From: an uncultured Bacteroidales bacterium
GTDB taxonomy: Bacteria > Bacteroidota > Bacteroidia > Bacteroidales > F082
NCBI GenBank assembly: GCA_937877465.1
Contig: CALFIT010000032.1
Span: forward strand, 1 to 7,352
DNA length: 7,352 nucleotides
Reading direction: 5' to 3'
Within the stretch, counting starts at the first letter, position 1, and each line of letters starts with the position of its first letter. Below are positions 1 through 6,212 of the stretch, in pieces. The notes beneath the pieces were generated by a model. It ran no database searches and had not been told where the DNA came from. It saw only the letters and a program-made list of their open reading frames with translations. The translations under genes and the position numbers were made by a program.

Positions 1-1
1 C

Positions 2-643
2 TCCAAGCTCCTTGGTGTGGAGTTCGACGCTATCTGGCAACGCCACAGGCGGCAGATGATTAAGAAAGCCGTGGCTTGGTCGCTTGGCTGCGTTGCCATC
101 GTTGCCGCCATCATCGGAGTTTGGAAAGTCAACCAACCCTTTGACACAGAGATACAACTCAACGAGGCCTCCGTCCACAACACGCAGCTGCCGGCCATGC
201 ACGATGCCGTGGTTACCCTTGATCTCGACAACGAGACCAAGACCGACACCTTGCACGCAATAGACGGAAAGCTTCGTTTTAAGAACATCCCACATCGTTT
301 CCTAAACCAACCCGTACACATGTCGGTGAACTGCAACGATTTTCGCGACGCCGACACTATTGTAACCTTGACTCGAAACGCCATTTTAGACATTCACCGC
401 GACCCCTCAGTCTATGGCGACATCCACTTCAAATTGTGGAACATCAACGCCGAGGAGTGTGTCCCCATGACAAAGATAAGCATCGAAGGACAAGAGACTC
501 TTTCTGACGAAAACGGTGTCGTAACGCTCTTTATGCCGTTACCAATGCAACGCAAAGCCTATAAGATTGTCTCCGACTTGACCTTGGTCAATGATTCAAT
601 CATCATGCCCTGTGGTGCTGACGACGTGATTTTGGTGAAATAA
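2..643 (+). CDS. C-terminal part of a TIR-type membrane protein (5' end outside window)
   Basis: The frame is open to the left edge. A GTG at 17 could start it, but the preceding in-frame residues SKLLGV continue a motif (KLLGVxFDxxWQR) that I recall just after the TIR domain of Bacteroidetes TIR-domain proteins, so I treat it as a truncated larger gene. The 213 visible residues hold a basic patch (RHRRQMIKK), one membrane helix (about 23-41, AVAWSLGCVAIVAAIIGVW), then a soluble beta-rich region of about 170 residues with two carboxypeptidase-regulatory-like repeats (LDLDNETKTDTL...FKNIP, then the RDPSVYGDIHFKLWN stretch and LSDENGVVTLFMP). The TIR domain itself is not in the window. TIR domains of bacterial defence or signalling proteins often cleave NAD; that role is inferred here. 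Its TAA abuts the stop of the minus-strand mosaic ORF with no spacer. Confidence 0.72.
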   Translation, partial: SKLLGVEFDAIWQRHRRQMIKKAVAWSLGCVAIVAAIIGVWKVNQPFDTEIQLNEASVHNTQLPAMHDAVVTLDLDNETKTDTLHAIDGKLRFKNIPHRFLNQPVHMSVNCNDFRDADTIVTLTRNAILDIHRDPSVYGDIHFKLWNINAEECVPMTKISIEGQETLSDENGVVTLFMPLPMQRKAYKIVSDLTLVNDSIIMPCGADDVILVK

Positions 644-1210
644 CTACCTCCCCTCCCTGAACCGCACTATCACCCCGATGACATCCTTTTCATGGTATAG
701 GTCGAGCATCTTGTAAAGCTCGTGCGTGATAAAATGGTCGTGCAACGAGCGGGCCAAGGTTTCGCGCACCTCATGCCCGCGTTTCCCTTGGTCGATATAG
801 TGGCGGTAAACCTTTGTGTCGTAGCAGTCCTCAAAGGTCTGTTCGTCGTGGTAGTCATAGCCTTCATATAGTATCTTACTGGTATACAGCGACTTCGGAT
901 AAGTTGAAAACGGCTTGTCCAACTTGGGGATAAACAGGCTGAGGTCGTCTTTGGCCACCTCTGCAAGCACGCGGTTGACGATGCCGGCAGCGTCCAAGCC
1001 GTATTTGTTCATCAACGCCGAAGCCTGCCCCGACTCGCCGAAACGGTCGTCCATACCAATACGACACACGCGAATGGGATGATGCTCAGCCAGATACTCG
1101 GTCACGGCACCGCCCAAGCCGACCACATCCTTATTTTGTCGTGCCGCAGCGAAAACGCCCTCACCGAAGCCGGTTTTTGTTGGTTTATTCCCTTTGTTCG
1201 TGTATTTCAT
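644..1210 (-). pseudogene. Mosaic ORF: transketolase C-subunit ends fused to start of a LOG-type Rossmann protein
   Basis: The 188-codon frame is a composite. Residues 1-32 (MKYTNKGNKPTKTGFGEGVF onward) are the start of a Bacteroidetes transketolase C-terminal subunit. Residues 31-86 (GLGGAVTEYLAEHHP, DDRFGESG, LMNKYGL, IVNRVL) are the end of the same subunit. The roughly 200 residues between, with the pyrimidine-binding core, are missing, and the join falls at a shared Gly-Leu. Residues 89-179 (SLFIPKLDKPFSTYPKSLYT, YDTKVYRHYIDQG, ETLARSLHDHF) match my memory of the N-terminal region of LOG/SLOG-type nucleotide-binding proteins, which normally continue DVIGVMGGH. Here it becomes DVIGVIVRFREGR and stops, so the nucleotide-binding part is lost. 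No transketolase activity is expected. The frame stays open across both joins, so a stable chimeric peptide cannot be excluded. Family assignments are from memory, not from a search. Confidence 0.7.
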
Positions 1211-1221
1211 GACTTTGGTTT

Positions 1222-1320
1222 CTACGACAATTCACTTAAAAACACCGGCAGCTGGTCCTTGGTCGGACCAATCAGGATGTTTCGGGTCGTGTCGCAAATG
1301 ATTGAATTACAACACCGTAA
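1222..1320 (-). pseudogene. Unplaced 3' tail of a reading frame
   Basis: Between the two transketolase remnants, a minus-strand frame of about 32 codons reads ICDTTRNILIGPTKDQLPVF and ends LSELS-stop. It ends 11 bases before the ATG of the mosaic ORF, which is normal operon spacing. Its residue content looks like real protein, but I cannot assign a family. It may be the last codons of the gene that originally lay before the transketolase C-subunit. It overlaps the transketolase N-subunit remnant in another frame at 1307-1320, so the exact join lies somewhere near there. Confidence 0.3.
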
Positions 1321-1429
1321 AGAAGTCCACCAAGTCGAGTGAGCCGCCAGTATGTCCCGAACCGGCTTCCGCCAATGCGGTCAATATCAGTTCGCGAATG
1401 TGTTTCGCCTTCAGTTCCAATTCCGTCAT
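1307..1429 (-). pseudogene. Truncated transketolase N-terminal subunit (first 40 codons)
   Basis: Starting at the ATG that overlaps the DUF456 stop, the frame begins MTELELKAKHIRELI and reaches AGSGHTGGSLDLVDFFTVL before a TAA. This is the start of the thiamine-diphosphate domain of transketolase N-subunits, including the SGHxGGSL motif that contributes a histidine near the cofactor. The full subunit is about 270-280 residues, so some 85% is missing. A long ORF reading through the same bases from 1540 has an unnatural N-terminus in DUF456 antiframe, so ATG at 1429 is the right start. With the following remnants it points to internal deletions in an ancestral operon DUF456 - tkt N-subunit - tkt C-subunit. 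Confidence 0.75.
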
Positions 1430-1926
1430 ATCAAACCTATCAAATCCTTGACAATGTAAAAAATACATACGCAGGCGTAGACCAACTTCAGGCCTGTGCC
1501 TAACAAGAATCCCACGAAAGAGCCAAATGCCGCCTTCCAAGCCTTGGTGTCAGGCGTACCCACCGATTTCTCGCCGATATAGGCCCCGATGAAGGGTCCC
1601 AACAGCACCGCGATGAAGCCCACGGGGAACACGAAGGTGACAATAAGGCCCAAAATCATGCCGATGGTGCTGCCACGCACGCCTGCCTTGCTGCCACCGA
1701 GTTGTTTCGTACCCCAAACCGGGACCATGTAATCCAAGGCAAAGACGACGGCACCTATAATGCCCATGATCACAAGGAATTTCGTCGAATGACCCACGCC
1801 GGCGACAAACGACATCGCCAACAGGCCCAAGAAACTGAACGGCGGTCCGGCAATGCCAGGCACAACCGCACCCACCAAACCAATGAGGGCTAGCACAATG
1901 GCCGCCACGATAAGTACATACGTCAT
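1426..1926 (-). CDS. DUF456 family small membrane protein
   Basis: The 166-residue protein starts MTYVLIVAAIVLALIGLVGA. It is very hydrophobic, with about four to five membrane spans and the glycine-rich pattern of the DUF456 family (VVPGIAGPPFSFLGLL, GSTIGMILGLIVTF, FPVGFIAVLLGPFIGAYIGE, FGSFVGFLLGTGLKLV). I chose the ATG at 1926 over an upstream TTG or ATG-like extension at 1983 because the extra residues (IFVKTKHFYYF) do not look like family sequence and fall in the divergent promoter region. Function is unknown; it sits in the inner membrane. The stop overlaps the start of the broken transketolase N-subunit as ATGA, so the two were once translationally coupled. Upstream on this strand I see only a poor -7 candidate (TATTTTCG), so its promoter is not called. 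Confidence 0.88.
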   Translation of the reverse strand: MTYVLIVAAIVLALIGLVGAVVPGIAGPPFSFLGLLAMSFVAGVGHSTKFLVIMGIIGAVVFALDYMVPVWGTKQLGGSKAGVRGSTIGMILGLIVTFVFPVGFIAVLLGPFIGAYIGEKSVGTPDTKAWKAAFGSFVGFLLGTGLKLVYACVCIFYIVKDLIGLI

Positions 1927-1963
1927 AGCGTCAAGTTTTGAACTGCGAAAATAATAAAAATGC

Positions 1964-1994
1964 TTTGTTTTTACGAAAATCAACCCTAAATTTG
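1964..1994 (+). promoter_or_regulatory. Bacteroidetes-type promoter for the barrel/HhH operon
   Basis: TTTG at 1964-1967, a 19-base spacer, then TAAATTTG at 1987-1994 give a full match to the Bacteroidetes primary-sigma consensus. Transcription would start near 2000, leaving a leader of about 17 bases (ATAAAAATAACCGAATCC) before the ATG at 2017. There is no Shine-Dalgarno sequence, as is usual in this phylum. Confidence 0.8.
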
Positions 1995-2016
1995 CGCCAT
2001 AAAAATAACCGAATCC

Positions 2017-2841
2017 ATGAAGAGACTTCTACTATTGCTTACGCTAATCATCTCTGCATCAAATATTTTCGCTTACGACCTCATCCATCCCATCGGCGGA
2101 CGCAGCGCGGCTATGGGCGGCACTTCGGTGGCCTCGCAAGGGCTTTGGGCCATGCAAAACAACCCCGCCGGCATGGCCAACTTGGACAAAATCAACCTCG
2201 GACTCTACTACGAAAACCGCTGGATGCTGCCCGAAACGGCCTACAAATGCGGTGCTTTCGCCCTACCCACCAAGTTCGGCACCTTGGGCCTGAGTTTCAA
2301 CCAGTTCGGCTCATCCAAATACAACGAGAACAAGTTCGGATTGGCCTACGCCAAAGGCTTCGGACGCTACCTGCAAATCGGGCTGCAACTCGACTACCTC
2401 CTGCTGAAAATCGGCAACGACTACGGGAAGTTCAGTGCCGTGACCTTCGAGTTGGGCATACAGTCGCAAGTTACTGACAAACTGACACTTGGCACCTACA
2501 TCTTCAACCCCGTCAGCTTCAGTTTCGAGCAGACCCTCAACCACGAGAAACTGCCCATCGTGATGCGTTTCGGCATGGCCTACAAGTTCACGAAGGACTT
2601 CATCGGGCAATGCGAGATTGAGAAAAACACGGAACGCGAAGGCGTCAGCCTACGCGGAGGCTTGGAATACGAGGCCGTCAAGAATTTCTTCATCCGCGCA
2701 GGCGTGCAAACCAACCCGGGAATATTGAGTTTCGGAGTGGGCTATGCCATCCGCTTCGCGCAAGTCGACGTGGCGGCGCAACTGCACAACGAATTGGGGG
2801 CCTCGGTACAAATCGGCATGATTTTCAGCATCGGGAAATGA
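2017..2841 (+). CDS. PorV/PorQ-type outer-membrane beta-barrel protein
   Basis: The 274-residue protein has a clear signal peptide (MKRLLLLLTLIISASNIFA, cleavage after residue 19). The mature start YDLIHPIGGRSAAMGGTSVA, followed by NNPAGMANLDK, is the pattern of the PorV/PorQ and FadL-like outer-membrane family: a Gly-rich turn, then an NPAG motif near the barrel entrance. The rest is alternating strands (LGLYYENRWML, FGTLGLSFNQFG, FGLAYAKGFG, FFIRAGVQT, SFGVGYAIRF) ending in an amphipathic strand. PorV and PorQ proteins serve type IX secretion, but no other secretion gene is visible here, so a role in that system is not claimed. The gene is first in an operon with the HhH protein, one base separating them, so the two are likely made together and may act as an outer-membrane pair. 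Confidence 0.78.
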   Translation: MKRLLLLLTLIISASNIFAYDLIHPIGGRSAAMGGTSVASQGLWAMQNNPAGMANLDKINLGLYYENRWMLPETAYKCGAFALPTKFGTLGLSFNQFGSSKYNENKFGLAYAKGFGRYLQIGLQLDYLLLKIGNDYGKFSAVTFELGIQSQVTDKLTLGTYIFNPVSFSFEQTLNHEKLPIVMRFGMAYKFTKDFIGQCEIEKNTEREGVSLRGGLEYEAVKNFFIRAGVQTNPGILSFGVGYAIRFAQVDVAAQLHNELGASVQIGMIFSIGK

Positions 2842-2842
2842 T

Positions 2843-5008
2843 ATGAAACGGTTGGCATTCATCATATTAGCCCTATTCACTGTCGCTTTAGCGAAGGCAC
2901 AAATCGCCATCGACACGCTCAGCACCGAGGCCTTGAACAACCTGCTCATCGAACAAGTGGAGCGGTTGGCCGAAGACAGCGACGACGACGCTGATTTTGA
3001 GGAGCTTTTGGACAACTACATCTTCTTCAGCGACAATCCCGTCGACCTCAACAGCGACGAGGTGATGCAACTCGTCGAACTGCGGCTGCTCAGCGTATTC
3101 CAATACGAAGAAATCCAAAAATACCGCCGCTATTACGGTGACTTCCTGTTCGTTGACGAGCTGGAGATGGTAGAAGGCTTCGACGAGCAGACCTTGGCCG
3201 TCGTCCGCCCCGTGGTGCAAATCGGCAAGGCCGAGAGCAACGACAGGCTGAGCCTCAAGAAGATGGCGCGTTACGGCAAACACCAAATCGTGGGGCGTTA
3301 CGAGCAAGTGCTTGAAAGACAACAAGGTTACGCGCCCATCGACGACTCGTCGCTATTGGCCAAGCCCAACTCGCGCTATCTCGGCAGTCCGCAGAAATAC
3401 CAGCTGAAATACACCTATAACTATAGGAACAAGGTCCGCGCAGGCTTCGTCTTGGAAAAAGACCCGGGCGAGATGTTCTTCACCGACAAGGTCAGCGACA
3501 CGGTTCGGGCTTTGTTGGGCCAAAACTACCAACGCGGCTTCGACTTCGTTGGCTTCCACCTCTACGCCAAGGACTTAGGCATCGTGAAGGCTGCTGTCGT
3601 CGGCGACTATCAATTGGCTTACGGTCAAGGGCTTACGCTATGGTCGGGCATGAGTTTCGGCAAGGCAGGGGCAGGCAGCAGCGTGATGAAACAAGGTCGC
3701 GGCATCACGCCCAAAGGCTCGGCGAGCGAATACGCCTTCATGCGTGGCGCGGCAGTCACCCTTGGCGGCGGCCCTTTCAGTGGCACGGTGTTCTACTCCA
3801 ACCGCCGCATCGATGCCAACGTCAGCGTGGCCGACTCGTTGGATGAGGCCGAACTCGTCAGCAGCCTGCAAGAGACTGGCTATCACCGCACTATCGGCGA
3901 GCTGCAAGACCGCCACGCCATCCGCCAACAGGTCGTCGGCGGCCACCTTTCCTACGCCATCGCCCATTTCGAGGTGGGCTACACGGCGCACCACACTTGG
4001 CTCAGCGTGCCGCTCCAACTCAAGCCGAGCCATTACAACCAATTCTACTTCCAAGGGCAAAGCCTCACCAACCAAGGCGTTGACTTCAAATATGTTAAAG
4101 GGAAATACGCCTTGTTTGGCGAAGGTGCGATGAGTTTGAACTTCGACAGTACCAACCTTCAACAGACCCAACGTCCTTGGGCCTTGGCGGGATTGGTGGG
4201 ACTGACCGTAAAACCCGCTGGCTATCTGAACTTTACCATCATATATCGCGACTACGGCAAGACCTACCAGAACCTGTTGGGCAACGCCTTTGGAGAAGGC
4301 AGTCGCAACCAAGGGCAACGCGGCGTTTACCTTGGCGTGGAGGCAGCCCCCGCGCCCTATTGGAACCTCCTCGCCTACGCCGACTTCTTCCGGTTCACTT
4401 GGCTGACCTCGCAAGTGAACGCCCCAAGCAGCGGCCACGACTACTACCTGCGCGTCAGCCACAGCTTCAGCCGTCGGGCCAACGCCTACCTGCAATTCCG
4501 CTCCAAGACCAAGATGAAGAACTCGACCGACGCATTGGTCTTCAGCCACTACCCCATCCTCTACACCAAGAACTCGGTGCGGTTCAACATCAACTATCAG
4601 ATTGGCAGGGACTTGCATTGCAGCAACAAGGCTGAGTACGCCCACTACCGCAACGACGACGGCAGCAACGAAAGCGGCTATTTCCTTTGTCAGGACATCG
4701 CCTACAAGCCTGAAAGCAAGCCCTACAGCCTTACCTTTAGGTATGCCATCTTCGACGCCAAGGACTACAACGCCCGCATCTACGCCTACGAAAACGATGT
4801 GCTTTACTCGTTCAGTGTGCCTGCCCTCTACGGCAAAGGCATGAGGATCTATCTGTTAGGCAAGGTGAAGCTCTTCAACGCCTTGACGCTCTACGCCCGC
4901 ATCGGCAGCACCATCTACAGCGACCGCGACGAAATCGGCAGTGGCTTGACCCTCATCGAAGGCAACCACAAGACCGATTTGAAGGTGGAGGCGATTTGGA
5001 AACTGTAA
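2843..5008 (+). CDS. Secreted helix-hairpin-helix protein with predicted C-terminal beta-barrel
   Basis: The 721-residue protein begins with a signal peptide (MKRLAFIILALFTVALAKA, cut before Q20). An acidic linker follows (EDSDDDADFEELLD, about 44-57), then a ComEA-like helix-hairpin-helix region at about 65-126 (NPVDLNSDEVMQL, YYGDFLFVDELEMVEGFD). From about residue 145 to the end are alternating aromatic strands typical of a large barrel (YQLKYTYNYRNKVRAGFVLE, GDYQLAYGQGLTLWSGMSFG, YYLRVSHSFSRRANAYLQF), closing with TDLKVEAIWKL. This architecture matches a widespread Bacteroidetes family annotated only as helix-hairpin-helix proteins. In other proteins the HhH fold binds DNA; here a periplasmic location and DNA binding are inference. 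The start is fixed by the one-base gap after the upstream stop. No convincing terminator follows on this strand. Confidence 0.85.
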   Translation: MKRLAFIILALFTVALAKAQIAIDTLSTEALNNLLIEQVERLAEDSDDDADFEELLDNYIFFSDNPVDLNSDEVMQLVELRLLSVFQYEEIQKYRRYYGDFLFVDELEMVEGFDEQTLAVVRPVVQIGKAESNDRLSLKKMARYGKHQIVGRYEQVLERQQGYAPIDDSSLLAKPNSRYLGSPQKYQLKYTYNYRNKVRAGFVLEKDPGEMFFTDKVSDTVRALLGQNYQRGFDFVGFHLYAKDLGIVKAAVVGDYQLAYGQGLTLWSGMSFGKAGAGSSVMKQGRGITPKGSASEYAFMRGAAVTLGGGPFSGTVFYSNRRIDANVSVADSLDEAELVSSLQETGYHRTIGELQDRHAIRQQVVGGHLSYAIAHFEVGYTAHHTWLSVPLQLKPSHYNQFYFQGQSLTNQGVDFKYVKGKYALFGEGAMSLNFDSTNLQQTQRPWALAGLVGLTVKPAGYLNFTIIYRDYGKTYQNLLGNAFGEGSRNQGQRGVYLGVEAAPAPYWNLLAYADFFRFTWLTSQVNAPSSGHDYYLRVSHSFSRRANAYLQFRSKTKMKNSTDALVFSHYPILYTKNSVRFNINYQIGRDLHCSNKAEYAHYRNDDGSNESGYFLCQDIAYKPESKPYSLTFRYAIFDAKDYNARIYAYENDVLYSFSVPALYGKGMRIYLLGKVKLFNALTLYARIGSTIYSDRDEIGSGLTLIEGNHKTDLKVEAIWKL

Positions 5009-5056
5009 AACCATTTTTGCGTTGTTCCACAAGGATTCACTTGCGCAAGCTTCACT

Positions 5057-5100
5057 AAAAAAACAATACCCGGCAGTTTGATTACTCAGGGACTGTCGGG
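5057..5100 (-). terminator. Hairpin plus U-run ending unit A
   Basis: The 9-position stem (5069-5077 with 5092-5100) is followed on the minus strand by TATTG and seven T. This is the form of a Rho-independent terminator. It could end both unit A and any read-through from the Abi-like gene at 5271. On the plus strand the same hairpin is followed by ACTTAACGG, so it does not serve the HhH operon. Confidence 0.55.
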
Positions 5101-5106
5101 ACTTAA
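5057..5106 (-). ncRNA. Candidate small structured RNA, unit A
   Basis: Reading leftward from about 5106, an 11-base lead (CTCCGTTAAGT) precedes stem CCCGACAGT (5100-5092), a 14-base loop, and ACTGCCGGG (5077-5069). After a short TATTG comes a run of seven U at 5063-5057. The stem has eight Watson-Crick pairs and one internal A-C. It has its own promoter and what looks like an intrinsic terminator, so the product would be only about 50 nt. No ORF fits. Unit B at 6022-6073 is homologous, with the same spacing and compensatory stem changes. It lies about 165 bases beyond the stop of the Abi-like gene on the same strand. It could alternatively be an isolated terminator or a dispersed repeat. Confidence 0.5.
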
Positions 5107-5111
5107 CGGAG

Positions 5112-5142
5112 CAAAAATACGAACATATTACTTTCCCGCAAT
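5112..5142 (-). promoter_or_regulatory. Minus-strand promoter of unit A
   Basis: On the minus strand, ATTG (5142-5139), a 19-base spacer, then TATTTTTG (5119-5112) match the Bacteroidetes promoter consensus. The predicted start near 5106 places the hairpin of unit A at the very 5' end of the transcript, so the promoter makes sense only for a short RNA or a leader reading toward the 3' end of the HhH gene. Confidence 0.6.
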
Positions 5143-5197
5143 CATTTTGACGAAAAAATTTTCTTTTTCCTTTGCAACTCACAAAAATTATCAATCC

Positions 5198-5258
5198 TTG
5201 CACCGCCAAGCCAAGAGATTGGCCCGGCCAGAGAAAGCGCATTCTTCGCTTTGTTCCT
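5198..5258 (+). repeat. 61-base direct repeat, left copy
   Basis: This copy is identical over 61 bases to 6210-6270, starting TTGCACCGCCAAGCC and ending CGCTTTGTTCCT. It contains two small hairpins: GCCAA-GAGA-TTGGC and AAAGCG-CATTCTT-CGCTTT. Unlike the right copy, the bases before it (AATCCTTG) do not form a good -7 box, so this copy probably lacks promoter activity. It ends 12 bases past the stop of the Abi-like gene, antisense to its 3' end. Confidence 0.95.
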
Positions 5259-5270
5259 AATTACGAGATT

Positions 5271-5960
5271 TTACACCTTATTTATTTTGTCGCACACTTG
5301 CCGCACATGGTCAAGGCCGTAAAGTAATGAATGACAGTCTATCCCTAACCATAAGAAAAGGGTCTGCACTTTGGTGTACTTGTTAAGCACATAGGATGTA
5401 TCAGGACGGGTGATTCCAGAGGTGAAACAAATAGGCTCGTGATGGGCGACTCGATTGCGAAGCATGTTTATCTTATCAAGTTCATTGAAAACGAAAGTGT
5501 TATTGTACTGCATTGCAGGGGTTGATCTCGGCTTATTCGGAAAGATGGACAACAAAGTTCTCCCTGTGGCCCCAAACTGTGGTGCAGAAAACATATACTT
5601 CCAGATACCAAACTCCATGTTTGAAAGCAATTGAGAATGTGTGTAATTGCCTTCGGCCATCAGCTTGTTATACACCTTCTGAACAATCCGTTGGGTTTCC
5701 CTCATCCTTGGGTCGTCAAACATTCCTCCTGGTAGAATTGCATCACGCAGCCAATCATTACCATAGTTTTGAATCATGTGGCGATCGATTGCATTACGAA
5801 GCGCAACTTCAAAACAATTTATGACCGCAAACATCTCTTGGGAAAGATGAAGATTCCATCTATAGAGAGTCATGGCCTTGCGCTTGTCATTGCCCGTTGC
5901 TTGTAAATACCGATGAGTACGGTCGGCAGAAAATATGGATTCAAATTCTGTATATTTCAT
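5271..5960 (-). CDS. Abi-like protein with HEPN RNase motif
   Basis: The 229-residue protein resembles the Abi family (Abi_2-like) abortive-infection proteins. Visible family features are YRWNLHLSQEMF at about 33-44, an ExxLRN helix (EVALRNAIDR, 51-60), a GxW segment (MEFGIWKYMF), and near the C-terminus MLRNRVAHHEPI with the HEPN catalytic R-x4-H (R168-H173). HEPN proteins of this type cut RNA and act as toxins that stop growth on phage infection; activity here is inferred. I start at the ATG at 5960, preceded by the A-rich GAAAAAAGCGAAAAAA; a TTG 18 bases upstream is the only alternative. Its base composition is clearly more A+T-rich than the barrel genes, consistent with acquisition. It has no protein partner. 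It is bracketed by two 61-base repeats and by two small RNA candidates. No good promoter is evident on its own strand. Confidence 0.82.
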   Translation of the reverse strand: MKYTEFESIFSADRTHRYLQATGNDKRKAMTLYRWNLHLSQEMFAVINCFEVALRNAIDRHMIQNYGNDWLRDAILPGGMFDDPRMRETQRIVQKVYNKLMAEGNYTHSQLLSNMEFGIWKYMFSAPQFGATGRTLLSIFPNKPRSTPAMQYNNTFVFNELDKINMLRNRVAHHEPICFTSGITRPDTSYVLNKYTKVQTLFLWLGIDCHSLLYGLDHVRQVCDKINKV

Positions 5961-5985
5961 TTTTTTCGCTTTTTTCAATCAAAAA

Positions 5986-6016
5986 CTTGCAGGTAAAAAT
6001 AAAATGTGTATCTTTG
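5986..6016 (+). promoter_or_regulatory. Promoter of unit B, divergent from the Abi-like gene
   Basis: CTTG at 5986-5989, a 19-base spacer, then TATCTTTG at 6009-6016 match the Bacteroidetes consensus. It lies 26 bases upstream of the Abi-like ATG but points away from it. The 14 bases GTATCTTTGCACCG here (6008-6021) recur exactly at the promoter in front of the right 61-base repeat (6204-6217). Confidence 0.75.
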
Positions 6017-6021
6017 CACCG

Positions 6022-6073
6022 TTCATTCCCGGTAGCCTCTGAAGCAATTCAAGCTATCGGGTTTTGTCTTTAT
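6022..6073 (+). ncRNA. Candidate small structured RNA, unit B
   Basis: Starting about 6 bases after the -7 box, the RNA would begin TTCATT, then form CCCGGTAGC (6028-6036) paired with GCTATCGGG (6053-6061) around a 16-base loop. An inner TGAA-GCAA-TTCA hairpin can form within the loop. The sequence then continues TTTTGTCTTTAT. The stem has eight Watson-Crick pairs and one internal G-U. Compared with unit A, the distance from -7 box to stem is the same 11 bases, the loop is largely conserved, two stem positions change as complete pairs, and the non-canonical position is A-C in A and G-U in B. The 3' U-run is weaker than in unit A, so the true end is uncertain. No ORF with codon support covers it. 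Confidence 0.5.
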
Positions 6074-6182
6074 GTTCAGAATCAGGCATTTAACTTTCAT
6101 CAAGTCTCTCTTTTCTTTCGCAAAGATAGGCGTTTCTATTGAAAACCGCTGAATCTTTCCAAAACTTTTTCTTCATTTCCCC

Positions 6183-6212
6183 CTTGCATTTTCCATTTTC
6201 TTCGTATCTTTG
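6183..6212 (+). promoter_or_regulatory. Promoter in front of the RiPP operon leader
   Basis: CTTG at 6183-6186, an 18-base spacer, and TATCTTTG at 6205-6212 match the Bacteroidetes consensus. The start would be near 6218, inside the right copy of the 61-base repeat. It is the only well-formed plus-strand promoter I see before the precursor gene at 6527, which implies a leader of roughly 300 nt. A TAAGTTTG at 6445-6452 lacks a -33 box. Confidence 0.68.

Noticed and set aside
3638..4645. 335-codon minus-strand ORF inside the HhH gene
   Set aside because: It lies wholly antisense to a well-supported gene, is Val/Ala/Gly-rich with no family pattern, and arises from high-GC third positions opposite.
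5040..5049. Palindrome CTTGCGCAAG after the HhH gene
   Set aside because: It is a perfect 10-base palindrome but has no loop and no following U-run. A short self-complementary site can occur by chance, so it is not called as a terminator or operator.
6022..6073. Unit B as a tRNA (starts like CCCGGTAGC)
   Set aside because: There is no T-loop GGTTCRA, no anticodon arm, and the matching stem closes only 16 bases later.
6121..6128. Minus-strand TATCTTTG as a promoter for the Abi-like gene
   Set aside because: It is a perfect -7 box, but the position 19 bases upstream reads CAGC rather than TTG. It would give a 160-base leader containing unit B in antisense. Possible but too weak to call.
5897..6142. 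81-codon plus-strand ORF across the unit B region
   Set aside because: It begins antisense within the Abi-like gene and runs through a promoter and hairpin; its composition is not protein-like.
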